Below are positions 1 to 9,097 of a stretch of DNA of 64,000 nucleotides, one piece after another. How positions within the stretch are numbered: position 1 is the stretch's first letter; each line of letters opens with the position of its first letter. Below the pieces are notes generated by a model. That model made no database searches, was not told the origin of the DNA, and worked only from the letters and a program-made list of their open reading frames with translations. The stretch lies in contig JAKAJS010000097.1 of the NCBI GenBank assembly GCA_021813685.1, positions 1-64,000 of the forward strand, written 5' to 3'. This DNA is from Deltaproteobacteria bacterium (lineage in GTDB: Bacteria > Desulfobacterota > Syntrophobacteria > Syntrophobacterales > Syntrophobacteraceae). Both the position numbers and the translations under genes were made by a program.

Positions 1-544
1 AACGATCGATGAGGCCCCCTGCGCCAAAATCGGGAGAACATGAGGACCAGATCGCCCCGATGCTCGTTGCGGCAAGCATGGCGATAACGGTTTCGATCAT
101 GTTCGGCATAAAGCCGGCGATGCGGTCGCCCGGCTCGATCCCCAGGTCCCGCAACGAGCGGGCGAGACGGGCAACCTTGTCGTAGAGTTCGGAGTAGGTG
201 AGGCGCACAACCGCATGAGTTTCCCCTTTAAAGCTTAGCGCCACCCGCTCGTCGCGGTACCGCAGAAGGTTCTCGGCGAAGTTGAGCCGCGCCCCCTCAA
301 ACCACTTCGCGCCGGGCAATTTCCGGACGTCGTCCACAACATAGTCATAGGGCCTGCTGTGGATTACGCCCGCATGGCTCCAGATTGCCTCCCAGAAATC
401 GGGGATTTGGCGGATAGACCACCGGTAGAGATCGTCATAGGATGACAGGGAAACGCCATAGCGCTCCCCGACGTACTGCATGAACCGATACATGTTCGTG
501 TTCTTTATGCGTTCCTCGGTCGGTTTCCAGAGAAGTTTACTCAT
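1..544 (-). CDS. aacS: Acetoacetyl-CoA synthetase, N-terminal part (cut by window edge)
   Basis: About 181 N-terminal residues are visible and the frame is open to base 1. The start MSKLLWKPTEERI and the segments GARLNFAENLLRYRDER and SIGAIWSSCSPDFG are typical of acetoacetate-CoA ligases of the ANL adenylating superfamily, which activate acetoacetate with ATP and CoA in the cytoplasm. The P-loop and C-terminal lid lie outside the window. The second of two adjacent ATGs (544) is preferred because AGAGGA then sits 4 bases upstream; 547 is the alternative. It is the last visible gene of the minus-strand catabolic cluster and would salvage acetoacetate released by it (inference). Confidence 0.8.
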   Translation of the reverse strand, partial: MSKLLWKPTEERIKNTNMYRFMQYVGERYGVSLSSYDDLYRWSIRQIPDFWEAIWSHAGVIHSRPYDYVVDDVRKLPGAKWFEGARLNFAENLLRYRDERVALSFKGETHAVVRLTYSELYDKVARLARSLRDLGIEPGDRIAGFMPNMIETVIAMLAATSIGAIWSSCSPDFGAGGLIDR

Positions 545-652
545 CATTTCCTCTTTCTTCTTTGTTGCCTGCCATTGTCGAGCTTTTTCGGGACTGGGAC
601 GCCTGGTATTTACCCACTTCCCGATTATTTGGGACAAAGCGGGAGCCCCGTC

Positions 653-1765
653 CTAATTCCCGGCGGCCGCAGCCACCATTGCGCGAACATTTTCCAGTTT
701 GGCGTCATCGGGGATATCGCAACCGGAATGCAAAATGAATCCCTCAGGCCCCAATTCTCCAACAAGTTTTGTGCAGTAATCGTAAACCGCGTCCGGTGAA
801 CTCATGCTGAACATGGCGGTCGGCACATCTGCCATCAAACACATGTGATCTCCAAGCAACTCCTTTGCCTTGAAAAGATCCGTATGGCCGCCGGTCCCCA
901 AAATGCAACGGCCCCCAGGAAGCTCCCGGAAACGGGCCAAATCGCATGCCCAGTCCGAATCGAGATGCAGGATAGCCACCAGACCCCGATCGACAACGTC
1001 CTGAACCATCTTGCGGAAATAGGGCCAGACAAACCGATCCCATAACTTCGGAGAGAGCATCCGGTCGGCTGCGCCCCAGCCCCCCACGCGGATGCCTGTG
1101 TAGCCGCACGCCACGCTGATATCCAAAAATGGGCCGTAGACATATGGCGAGATCTCATTCATAACGGCTTGAACCTTATCAGGCATCGTGAACAGGTCAT
1201 GGATGAATTTAGTCATGGAGCGCCCGTCGCAAAGCAATTCGAAAGGTGACGAAAGTGGGGCGCCCGCCGCCAGCACCGGAATTCCCAGGGGATCACAGAC
1301 CGTTTTGGCATCGAGGTAAGGTTTGTTGAACGGCAGGACTTCCGGGGCCACATCATGGAAAACACGTCTGCCCAGAAATTCCTTATAAAATTCAGGCCAT
1401 CCTCTATTTAAAATCGTGTCATAGTCCTGCACCTTTACTAACTCTGCCTCAGAAATCCGGTAAGGCACATCTTCCGGCAGTTTCTGTCCGGGAACCTTAA
1501 CCTTCGAAAGCCAAAACATGCTCAGCCCGTAAGTGGCAAATCCCGTATAATCCATCCCATCGGCATCGCCGCACGCATAATAGGTCTGGATCATTGCTTC
1601 GGCGGAGCCGGCTATGGAAGAACAGAAATCATTAAAAGATATTCCTGCGGTCCTTGGGGCAAACAATGCATAAGGCAGGACAACGGGTATCCGATCAGGC
1701 TTCTCCAGCGCCACGGCTTTTTTGATTCGAGTCATTCTCTGATTCAGGAGTTCCGCCTTTGTCAT
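653..1765 (-). CDS. URO-D family protein (uroporphyrinogen decarboxylase / methyltransferase-like)
   Basis: 370 residues of the URO-D TIM-barrel family, which holds true uroporphyrinogen decarboxylases and MtaA/CmuA-type methyltransferases. The C-terminal segment LHSGCDIPDDAKLENV, with His-x2-Cys, resembles the zinc-binding end of the methyltransferase branch, and no heme genes are nearby, so a corrinoid or CoA-linked role is more likely than heme synthesis (inference). The frame is open further upstream to 1885, but ATG 1765 has a strong AGGAGG seven bases ahead and begins the conserved MTKAELLNQRM start, so the extra 40 residues are rejected. It sits downstream of the oxidoreductase gene in the same orientation. 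Confidence 0.75.
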   Translation of the reverse strand: MTKAELLNQRMTRIKKAVALEKPDRIPVVLPYALFAPRTAGISFNDFCSSIAGSAEAMIQTYYACGDADGMDYTGFATYGLSMFWLSKVKVPGQKLPEDVPYRISEAELVKVQDYDTILNRGWPEFYKEFLGRRVFHDVAPEVLPFNKPYLDAKTVCDPLGIPVLAAGAPLSSPFELLCDGRSMTKFIHDLFTMPDKVQAVMNEISPYVYGPFLDISVACGYTGIRVGGWGAADRMLSPKLWDRFVWPYFRKMVQDVVDRGLVAILHLDSDWACDLARFRELPGGRCILGTGGHTDLFKAKELLGDHMCLMADVPTAMFSMSSPDAVYDYCTKLVGELGPEGFILHSGCDIPDDAKLENVRAMVAAAAGN

Positions 1766-2105
1766 TGCAGACCTCCTGCGGGTCCTTGCGCCAAAATGAC
1801 TCCATTGTTCGCATCGGTGCAGAAAACATCCGCTAAAGAAACCAGTTCGTTCATATCCGCCTTTTCTTTCGCAGTGCGATTCCAAAACGTTTGAAAACCT
1901 CCGGCAGTCGGGGCAGGATTATACGCAAAAAAAGCGGAGGAGCCCCTGCGCGTGCAATCCCGTACCCGCAGAGGCGTGAGGCTGAACGGCAGACCTTGAA
2001 CCAATTTTGATCGTTAAAATTCACATTCGAAATGGGATGTCGTGCGCACAGCATGACCAGTTGGATTTGCCTCACGCCCAACAGGATATTTCCCGCTCAC
2101 CAGGA
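1766..2105. other. Gene-free stretch
   Basis: 340 bases between the URO-D-like gene and the small 69-residue gene. Open frames here are short, lack ribosome binding sites and resemble nothing I recognise. No promoter or terminator could be called with confidence. Confidence 0.5.
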
Positions 2106-2315
2106 TCAAAGCTTGGCCAGATCTTGCGAAACGGCCTCAATCATCTCCGAAGTAAGCTTGCCCCCGGAAAATGGCACAATTTGTTTGAGCGTCATGTTCA
2201 TGGCCATCGCTATTCTGGGGTCTGACGACAAACCCGGGCAGTGCTTTTCAACAATTTCCCTACTGCTCTGGTTGCCCAAAAGATCCGAGAGCTTCGATTC
2301 AACCGTAAGTCCCAT
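2106..2315 (-). CDS. Small helical protein of unknown function (69 aa)
   Basis: Starts at ATG 2315 behind AGGAGA and encodes MGLTVESKLSDLLGNQSSRE followed by a VEKHCPGL...AMAMNMTLKQI...MIEAVSQDLAKL pattern. This resembles a compact helical module seen at the C-terminus of assorted hydrolases and esterases (from memory, not a database match). Here it stands alone. The upstream extension to 2450 is rejected because it lacks an RBS and reads as non-coding. It lies between the flavin oxidoreductase and the URO-D-like gene, so it may be co-transcribed with them. No function is assigned. Confidence 0.6.
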   Translation of the reverse strand: MGLTVESKLSDLLGNQSSREIVEKHCPGLSSDPRIAMAMNMTLKQIVPFSGGKLTSEMIEAVSQDLAKL

Positions 2316-2394
2316 GCTTGATCTCCTTTTTTTCGAGGTAGGGTGGGCAAAGGCGAAAGCCTTGCCCACTAAGAGGTTTCCGGATGGGGACCAA

Positions 2395-3774
2395 CTAGAT
2401 TTGTGGCAACTTTGACGCCTTTTGTTTGAACAGATTGACTTTCTTCTCAAGGGACGGCGTATCCAGCCACAGCTCCGGGTAGAGCTTTTCTCTTCCCGCC
2501 GTTGGATTCATCGTACACTCGAGCCAGTGGGATATGATCAGGTTCATATAGCATTCCTGACATCGTACGCATTTTACGATGTCATCGACCCGGCCTTCCT
2601 TGACTTTGGCGGGCCAGAAGGGATCGGCTATTGCCTGGCGGCCAAGGGAGATCATATCGGTCTGTCCCGACGTGACGGCATGTTCCGCTACTGCGGGTGT
2701 GACGAAATTGGGGGTGATAACGGGAAGGCCGCCGGAAGCTTCTTTAAAGCCGGGCGCCCACCGGGTGAATTCATTTTCTCCGTCCGGAGCAAAGGCGGCG
2801 CCGGGATTTTCATAGCTTCCCTGGGAAACGTCGAAGAAATTGGCGCCTGCGTCACGGCACCACGAAACCACCTGTTTTATCTCTTCGTTGCCGATTCCTC
2901 CGGGCATGAGCTCATCGCCCGAGAGCCTGACGCCGAAAGCCTTGTCGGGGCCGATCTTTTTCCTGGTCTTCTCCACGATGTTCAACAGAAACCGGGCGCG
3001 GTTCTCCAAGCTTCCCCCGTACTCATCGTGGCGCTGGTTGGAGCGGGGCGACAGGAACGAATGGATCAAGTATCCATGGGGAGCATGGACCTCCACCCCG
3101 TCATACTCCAGATTGAACGCATCGAATGCCCGGAGCGCAAACCGGTCTTCGAGATCGACGATCTCGGCCACCGTCAACTCACGCGGGGTATCGCCGTAGA
3201 AGACATGGCAAAGCTCGGGATTTTCCCTCGCCATCACCTCCCGCCCCGCCTGGCTGAAGGCCCTGTATTCTTCATCGTTCATGCCCTTGATCAATTCCAG
3301 ATCGGGCATCATGGGATTGATCCGCTTCATCTGCTTTTCCCACCCTTTGGTCAAATTGCGCATATCGATTTCCAAAGGGATGGCCGAGGGACCGCCGGCA
3401 GGACAATCGGGCGACTCCACATGCGGGTGTCCCTGGCGTCCCCACCCGGGGCTGAGTTGCATGAATATTTTGCAGCCGTTGTACCGGTGCACCAGCTTGA
3501 CCATCTCGCTGTGAAAGCGATAGTAGCGGTAGTCGGTGAAAAGTGAAGGATTGAGCACTTCCGAGCCTTGCCAACGGTGGGGATTCATCACGCAGCATTC
3601 GGTGAGGATCAGACCGAAGCCTCCCCGGGCGCGCATCGCATACCAGGCGGTATTCGCATCCCAATGATACCCGTTTGGTCCCGTGAGACCCGGATTCATC
3701 GGGGCCATCGCTATACGGTTCTTTATTTTTACATTGCCGATTTCGATTGGTTCAAAAAGGGCGCTATAGCTCAT
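2395..3774 (-). CDS. FMN/4Fe-4S flavin oxidoreductase, old yellow enzyme / enoate reductase type, single barrel
   Basis: 459 residues. The N-terminal FMN barrel begins SALFEPIEIGNVKIKNRI and carries the conserved LSPRSNQRHDEYGGSLENR loop of NADH:flavin oxidoreductases. A cysteine cluster follows at residues 402, 405, 408 and 420 (CVRCQEC...LEC). In 2,4-dienoyl-CoA and enoate reductases the spacing is CX2CX3CX11C; here it is CX2CX2CX11C, one residue shorter. The usual C-terminal FAD/NAD domain (about 200 residues) is absent, so electrons must come from a separate partner (inference). Start ATG 3774 has AAGGAG upstream; the frame's longer start at 3900 has none. It probably reduces an unsaturated CoA or carboxylic intermediate of the cluster. 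Confidence 0.82.
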   Translation of the reverse strand: MSYSALFEPIEIGNVKIKNRIAMAPMNPGLTGPNGYHWDANTAWYAMRARGGFGLILTECCVMNPHRWQGSEVLNPSLFTDYRYYRFHSEMVKLVHRYNGCKIFMQLSPGWGRQGHPHVESPDCPAGGPSAIPLEIDMRNLTKGWEKQMKRINPMMPDLELIKGMNDEEYRAFSQAGREVMARENPELCHVFYGDTPRELTVAEIVDLEDRFALRAFDAFNLEYDGVEVHAPHGYLIHSFLSPRSNQRHDEYGGSLENRARFLLNIVEKTRKKIGPDKAFGVRLSGDELMPGGIGNEEIKQVVSWCRDAGANFFDVSQGSYENPGAAFAPDGENEFTRWAPGFKEASGGLPVITPNFVTPAVAEHAVTSGQTDMISLGRQAIADPFWPAKVKEGRVDDIVKCVRCQECYMNLIISHWLECTMNPTAGREKLYPELWLDTPSLEKKVNLFKQKASKLPQI

Positions 3775-3788
3775 TATATTCTCCTTTT

Positions 3789-4796
3789 TTAGGACGCTCT
3801 TCGTTTTGTCGTGTCGATTCCAAGAAGCCGGCCGAGGTTTCCGCCAAACATTTTGGCCCTGTCTTCCTCGGTTATGGCCGGATATCCGTAGTCTTTGCAC
3901 ATGTCCTCGGGAATCTGGAAGTCCCGAAGACCGGCAACCGCGGTCCTTATCTGGACGCCAAAGCCCGCGTAATCGGTTCCCCAGATAATCTTATCGGGCC
4001 CAACCCACCGCAGGGCTTCCCCGATGATCTTGGCGAATTTTCTGGGGGCTCCCAGTGCCCAGGGAACCAGCAGACTGAGGCATACGTGCACGTTCGGGTG
4101 GCCCATGGCCACCATGTTGAGGTCGTCGCAATAGGGATAGCCCATGTGGAAGGCGTTGATCTTGAGCTCCGGAAAGTCCCTTGCCACGTCATCGATAAGG
4201 ATGGGAAGGGCGTATTTGCTCTTGCCGGGCGGGACCCAGCAAAAACCCGCATGAATATCCAGGACGATTCCCAGCTCCTCGGCCTTTGCGTAAAAGGGCC
4301 AAAGGTCCTGATCGTTTATAAAGGTGTCCTCGGGCGGATAGAACTTGAAAATCCTGGCGCCTTTTTCTTTTACCCAGTATTCCAGCTCCCAGATGGTGTT
4401 TTTCACCCCCTTGTGCTTGATCGGCGAAATATTGGGCTGATACAGGAACCTGTCGGGATTTGTTTCCACGATCCGGGCCATCTCTCCGTTGGTGCACCAG
4501 CGGCTGGTGTAGCCGGTCGTGTCCATCATGGACTCGGGCAGAAGGCAGGCGATATCGACGCCATATTTGTCCATGGCCTTGAGAAGAACTGCCGGATCGG
4601 CGCTTTTCTCCATCTCCCAGGGCTCCAAACCGACGAAGGCCTCCGGAGGCATGCCAGTCAGCAAAGGGCGGCGGATGTTTTCAATGGACTTCCACCACAT
4701 CTGAACCCCCGGAAAATGTTTGACCTGCTCCAGGTTGCCGATCAAGTGGGGCTCCGGATCGATCTTAAAAAAAGAGTCTTTGAACTCCACGCTCAT
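3789..4796 (-). CDS. Amidohydrolase-2 family protein (ACMSD-like metal-dependent hydrolase)
   Basis: 335-residue TIM-barrel protein. The second half has the features of amidohydrolase-2 proteins: LDIHAGF (metal-binding His), INAFHMGYPYCDD (active-site His) and DKIIWGTDYAG (catalytic Asp). The N-terminal HxH strand is weak (KIDPEPHLIG), so metal ligation may differ from the family norm. Members hydrolyse or decarboxylate ring-cleavage products. Start: ATG 4796 is preferred because AAAGGA lies upstream, while the ATG at 4814 has no RBS. It lies between the acyl-CoA ligase and the flavin oxidoreductase, which fits hydrolysis or decarboxylation of an alicyclic or dienelactone intermediate (inference). 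Confidence 0.75.
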   Translation of the reverse strand: MSVEFKDSFFKIDPEPHLIGNLEQVKHFPGVQMWWKSIENIRRPLLTGMPPEAFVGLEPWEMEKSADPAVLLKAMDKYGVDIACLLPESMMDTTGYTSRWCTNGEMARIVETNPDRFLYQPNISPIKHKGVKNTIWELEYWVKEKGARIFKFYPPEDTFINDQDLWPFYAKAEELGIVLDIHAGFCWVPPGKSKYALPILIDDVARDFPELKINAFHMGYPYCDDLNMVAMGHPNVHVCLSLLVPWALGAPRKFAKIIGEALRWVGPDKIIWGTDYAGFGVQIRTAVAGLRDFQIPEDMCKDYGYPAITEEDRAKMFGGNLGRLLGIDTTKRRAS

Positions 4797-5062
4797 CGTT
4801 TCATTTCCTTTCATTGCGAACTGAAAAGTTCATCTCACGCAAAGCCACAGAGGAAATGGCCATTTCATCGTTTCCGCATGCTCCTCCTTTCCCGCCCGGG
4901 GGCCACGAGCCGAACGGCGCCCCCATGGATTTGGTGAAACCGGGATCAGTCGATGATCCTGAAACCTTGCCGAGTTTAGTCAGAGCGTGGCTAAGCAGCT
5001 GGTCGAGGAGAAGGAGACGATGTACGGGAACTTGGCAATCAGTTGCTACAACGGCAATAACC

Positions 5063-6610
5063 TCAGTTGATCGCGCGCTCATACCCTTTCCAAAACGATT
5101 TCTTGATATCCTTGCGAACGATCTTGCCCACGGTGGTCGTAGGAAGAGTATCCCAAAACTCGATTTTCTTCGGGCACTTGTACCCGGCCAGCCTGGCTTT
5201 GCAGTGCTCGATGAGCTCGTTTGCCTCCGCCTTGCAGTCGGGTTTTAACACCACGACGGCCTGGACCCGTTCGCCCCACTTGTCATCGGGGGCTGAAACC
5301 ACCGCCGCCATGGCGACCGCTGGATGCTGATAGAGAACGTCCTCCACTTCTCTCGGGTAGACGTTCTCCCCGCCGGTGACGATCATGTCCGACTTGCGGT
5401 CGACCAGGAACAGGTATCCCTCTTTATCCAGATAGCCCATATCGCCCGTGTGGTACCAACCGCCCCGCAAGGCGGTCGCAGTCATTTCGGGATTTTTCCA
5501 GTACCCCTTCATGACGCATTTTCCGCGAATGACAATTTCACCGGTTTGTTCGGCCGGAAGCATCCGATCGTCTACATCGACAACTGCGACGTCGACCCCC
5601 ATGGCAGGTTTTCCCGCACTGGCGAGCAGGCGGGAGCGGGCGCCCTCCGGGTCATGGTCTTCCATCGAAAGTATCGTTCCCCCGATGCACTCAGTCATGC
5701 CGTAAGCCTGGGAGAATTTCGGGCCGAATCGCTCGATGCATTTTTTGAGCAGCTCGGGCGGGAAGGGGCTTCCGGCGTAGGACATGCTTCTTAAGCTGGA
5801 AAGATCGAAGGCGCCCGAAGCCGCGTACTGGAGCATCCAGTTATAGAGCGTCGGAACGGCGTTTATGTGCGTGCATTTTTCCTCTTGAATCAGTGTCAGA
5901 ATGTCTGCGATATCAGGCCTTCTCACGATCGCCACCGTGCCGCCGACGAGCAAAACGGCAAAAGCGGGCCAGAAGGAAACATGGAAGAGCGGCAAAACGA
6001 AACAGGTGGTGTCCTGTTGGGAGAAGGCGAAGCCGAGCGCTGCTCCGATGAACCCGGTCATAAGCCCCCGGTGCGACATCATGACCCCTTTGGGAAGCCC
6101 GGTCGTGCCCCCGGTATACATGAGGATGGCCATGTCTTCCTCATCGCTTTGGCTTTCAGGCTCCTCGGGGGAGGCCCCGGCGAGAAGGTCCTCGTAGAAC
6201 TCAAAGCCTGCGGCCCGGTTGTCCATGGCGATCCATCGGCCGATGCCGGGAAGCAGGCCGGAAATCCGTCTCATCCTTTCTTCATAGCCGTCGCCGGCAA
6301 AAAGCACGGTGGATTCGGAATCGTTTAGGATATGGACGATCTCGGGGTCGGCCAGCCGAAAGTTGAGAGGAGTGACGCTTGCGCCGAGCTTTGCGGCCGC
6401 AAAGTAGATTTCCAGATACTTGCCGGTGTTTTCCGATAGGCCCGCCAACCGGTCTTTCCTGCCCACACCCAGGGCCGCAAGGCCGCTACAGAGCCGATTT
6501 ACACGCTCGTTTAGCTCCGCGTAGGTGAGAGACTTTCCTTCGAAGACAATGGCGGTTCGCGTCGGGAAAGCCCTGGCCGAACAACGCGCAATATCACCCA
6601 AAGTGTTCAT
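5063..6610 (-). CDS. Acyl-CoA synthetase (AMP-forming, ANL family)
   Basis: 515 residues, full family length. The adenylation P-loop is seen as MYTGGTTGLPKGVMMSH. A8 and hinge motifs are present as YHTGDMGYLDKEGYLFLVDR and GENVYPREVEDVLYQHP, and the catalytic lysine lies in TTVGKIVRKDI near the C-terminus. It activates a carboxylic acid to its CoA thioester in the cytoplasm, the natural entry step of this cluster; chain length or ring specificity cannot be read from sequence. Start ATG 6610 has AGGAGG seven bases upstream. About 270 bases separate it from the downstream amidohydrolase. Confidence 0.9.
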   Translation of the reverse strand: MNTLGDIARCSARAFPTRTAIVFEGKSLTYAELNERVNRLCSGLAALGVGRKDRLAGLSENTGKYLEIYFAAAKLGASVTPLNFRLADPEIVHILNDSESTVLFAGDGYEERMRRISGLLPGIGRWIAMDNRAAGFEFYEDLLAGASPEEPESQSDEEDMAILMYTGGTTGLPKGVMMSHRGLMTGFIGAALGFAFSQQDTTCFVLPLFHVSFWPAFAVLLVGGTVAIVRRPDIADILTLIQEEKCTHINAVPTLYNWMLQYAASGAFDLSSLRSMSYAGSPFPPELLKKCIERFGPKFSQAYGMTECIGGTILSMEDHDPEGARSRLLASAGKPAMGVDVAVVDVDDRMLPAEQTGEIVIRGKCVMKGYWKNPEMTATALRGGWYHTGDMGYLDKEGYLFLVDRKSDMIVTGGENVYPREVEDVLYQHPAVAMAAVVSAPDDKWGERVQAVVVLKPDCKAEANELIEHCKARLAGYKCPKKIEFWDTLPTTTVGKIVRKDIKKSFWKGYERAIN

Positions 6611-6648
6611 CTGATACCTCCTGTCACCGTCTTTTCGGCTGGACCGGT

Positions 6649-7812
6649 TTATGCCCAGGATTTGGGCAGCCCCTGGAACTGCATGAGCATGTTGCGGCTC
6701 ATCTCGTTGGATATGGGCGAAAACTGGATCTGATAAGCGTCCCGGAGGAACATGGAAACCGGATACTCGTTACAGATGCCGTAGCCGCCGAAGATTTCAG
6801 AGCCGAAGGCGCCCGCATGCCGCGCGCCCTCGGCCGCCACAAGTTTTGCCATGGTGGCCTCGAGGTGGTAGGGCTTCCCATGGTCGCAGAGCCAGGCGGC
6901 CTTGTAGGTGAGGTTCCGGGAGTTCTCCAGGTTGATGTACATGTCGGCGAGATAGTTCTGAAGGCTCTGGAACCTGCCGATGGGGCCGCCGAAAGCGTTG
7001 CGCTCCCGGACATATTGCATGCACTGCTCGTAGATGGCCGCTATTATGCCGACTCCCATCATGGCGACGGCGATGCGCTCGGGATTGAGCACGGTCATGA
7101 TCTCCTGGAAAGCGTTCCCCCGAGTCCCGATGCTGTTTTCTTTGGGCACTTCGACGTCTTCATAAAAAATCTCGACACTTTCGCAGTGGTGGCAGCAGAT
7201 CTTGGGAATCTTGCGGATGGTGACCCCGGGGGTCTCGCGCGGCACCATGATGGTGGTCCACGACTTGCTTTTTGGTGCGTCCCGCTCGGTCTTGCAGACC
7301 GTGATAAGACTGTCGGCCACATGGGCGCCGGTTATGAAGACCTTCTGTCCGTTTATCACCCACCGGTCGCCCCTGTCTTCGGCAAAGGTCGACAAGGCGC
7401 CCAGGATATCGGTTCCTCCGCCCGGCTCGGTCAGGGCCATGCAGGTCTTGAATTTTCCCTCGGCGATAAGCGGCAGATATTTTTGCCTTTGCTCCACGGA
7501 GCCGAGTTCGCTGATAAATCGGACGCCAAAGCCCATGGTGACGCCCACCGCAAGAGCAACCGACATCGATTTCCTGCAGATCTGTTCATAGATGATCATG
7601 GAGTCGACCTGCCCCATGCCCAGCCCGCCGTATTCAACGGGAACGGGACCTGAAAAAAGGCCAATTTCGACGAACTTGTTCCACAGCTCCTCGGGCGGAA
7701 AATCCACGTTCTCATCCATCCAGCGAACATATTCGTAGGTAAGCTCTTTATCGCAAAACTTCCGGAAGGTTTTGCGCAGCATCTCCTGATCTTCATTGAA
7801 GCTGAAATCCAT
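6649..7812 (-). CDS. Acyl-CoA dehydrogenase
   Basis: 387 residues, normal for the FAD acyl-CoA dehydrogenase family. The flavin-binding strand CMALTEPGGGTDI and the following WVINGQKVFITG segment are standard, and the C-terminal EIFGGYGICNEYPVSMFLRDA matches the substrate and FAD-contacting end. The usual base position reads EIFGGYG without an obvious shift. It should introduce a 2,3 double bond into the acyl-CoA made by the neighbouring ligase, passing electrons to ETF. Ten bases separate it from the upstream DUF35/hydratase gene, so they form one operon. Confidence 0.9.
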   Translation of the reverse strand: MDFSFNEDQEMLRKTFRKFCDKELTYEYVRWMDENVDFPPEELWNKFVEIGLFSGPVPVEYGGLGMGQVDSMIIYEQICRKSMSVALAVGVTMGFGVRFISELGSVEQRQKYLPLIAEGKFKTCMALTEPGGGTDILGALSTFAEDRGDRWVINGQKVFITGAHVADSLITVCKTERDAPKSKSWTTIMVPRETPGVTIRKIPKICCHHCESVEIFYEDVEVPKENSIGTRGNAFQEIMTVLNPERIAVAMMGVGIIAAIYEQCMQYVRERNAFGGPIGRFQSLQNYLADMYINLENSRNLTYKAAWLCDHGKPYHLEATMAKLVAAEGARHAGAFGSEIFGGYGICNEYPVSMFLRDAYQIQFSPISNEMSRNMLMQFQGLPKSWA

Positions 7813-7822
7813 GGCGCCCTCC

Positions 7823-9097
7823 CTAACCTTTCACATTCTTGCGGAATTGCTCCATCATGGCCTGGACATCCGGCGCATGAGTCAACCACTGAATCCCGTT
7901 TCGCTCAACGGCCAGAGCCGTATCGATGCTGCCGCCGTCGGCGGATTTGGCCATGATTTCCTTACCCATCCGAAGAGCTACCGGCTTCTTTAAGGCAAGG
8001 AGGGCGACCACCTTTTCGAATTGCGCTTCGAACTCCTCGTCTTTAAAGACGCGCGTAAGAAAACCCATTTCGAACATCTCGCGGGCCGTGTAGTCTTTTC
8101 GCCCGCTGTAGATGATCTCCCGAGCCCTGAAGACCGGCATGCTCCGTACAATCCGTGCGGTTCCGCCCCATCCGGGGAGAACTCCCATGTTTATTTCCGT
8201 AAGCCCCATCCGGGCGGACTCCTTCGCATAGAGCAGATCGCAGCACAGCGCGAGTTCAAGACCGCCCGCCAGGCAGTGGCCATCGATTTTGGCTATGACC
8301 ACTTTTTCGCAGTCGGTGATCGCTTTCTGAACGTCGAGGCCTTCATGGGCGAGCCAATTGAGGCCCGCCTGGTGTTCGGCAAGCGAGGGGAAAACATCCA
8401 GATCTCCGCCCGAACAAAAGGTCCCCTCTCCGGCGCCCGAAAGGACCACGATGCCGACGTTTCGATCCTCTCGCACCCTGCGGAAGGCATCGTGCAGCTC
8501 GAGCGCCATACGCCTGTTGATGGAGTTCTTTTTCTCGGGCCGGTTCATCGTGATGCGGCACACGGCGCCGTTTGGCCCGCCGGTCTCATAGAGTATGGTC
8601 TTGTACTCTTCGGCACTCATGAAAAGAGCGGGTTCGGAATCCTTCCCGGTCGGGTCGCCCTCCCTTGCCGGGAGCCTCAGGCTTTCCTCGACGGGCCTGA
8701 AGAGAGGGAGGGCGTGGTGGTCGGTAATGTCTTCGAATACCACCTCTACCTCCATCCCTATCCGCACCGTCTGCGGATCGCACTCGACGATCCGGGTCAT
8801 CATCCGGATGGATTCATCGAGTTCGACCATCGCGAGCACGTAGGGGAGGTCTGCTATGAACTTCGCCTCGACCATGTCCCTTACGACGGTAAACGTGTAG
8901 ACTTTGCCCCTGCCGCACGCTTTTTGCCATCCCAGCTCGGAGGACCAGCAATTGGGGCAACTCTTCCTGGGATAAAAGATGAGGCTTTGGCATGAGCTGC
9001 ATTTCTGGATGAGAAGCTCGTGTTTTTTGCTCGCCTTCCAGAAAGCCTCACTCCAGGGCTGAACCTCGGGAATCGGTTTGCTGTATTGACCTTTCAT
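7823..9097 (-). CDS. DUF35 (zinc ribbon/OB) - enoyl-CoA hydratase fusion protein
   Basis: 424 residues with two domains. Residues 1-140 are a DUF35 module: a zinc ribbon with Cys33, 36, 47 and 50 (KCSSCQ...CPNC) then an OB-fold. Residues 155-424 are a crotonase: oxyanion segment TFCSGGDLD and both hydratase glutamates, in GGLELALCCD and LTEINMG. DUF35 proteins such as ChsH2 act as scaffolds for a hydratase and an SCP2-thiolase-like aldolase in steroid side-chain degradation; there the hydratase is a MaoC fold, here a fused crotonase. The ATG at 9097 overlaps the stop of the thiolase-like gene by four bases (ATGA), with AAGGAG ahead. The frame upstream of 9097 is a shadow of that gene. Confidence 0.85.
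   Translation of the reverse strand: MKGQYSKPIPEVQPWSEAFWKASKKHELLIQKCSSCQSLIFYPRKSCPNCWSSELGWQKACGRGKVYTFTVVRDMVEAKFIADLPYVLAMVELDESIRMMTRIVECDPQTVRIGMEVEVVFEDITDHHALPLFRPVEESLRLPAREGDPTGKDSEPALFMSAEEYKTILYETGGPNGAVCRITMNRPEKKNSINRRMALELHDAFRRVREDRNVGIVVLSGAGEGTFCSGGDLDVFPSLAEHQAGLNWLAHEGLDVQKAITDCEKVVIAKIDGHCLAGGLELALCCDLLYAKESARMGLTEINMGVLPGWGGTARIVRSMPVFRAREIIYSGRKDYTAREMFEMGFLTRVFKDEEFEAQFEKVVALLALKKPVALRMGKEIMAKSADGGSIDTALAVERNGIQWLTHAPDVQAMMEQFRKNVKG

Noticed and set aside
2422..3546. 374-codon plus-strand open frame
   Set aside because: Fully antisense to the flavin oxidoreductase, no RBS, no domain; a GC-driven shadow.
3747..4937. 396-codon plus-strand open frame
   Set aside because: Antisense to the amidohydrolase gene; composition and lack of motifs mark it as a shadow.
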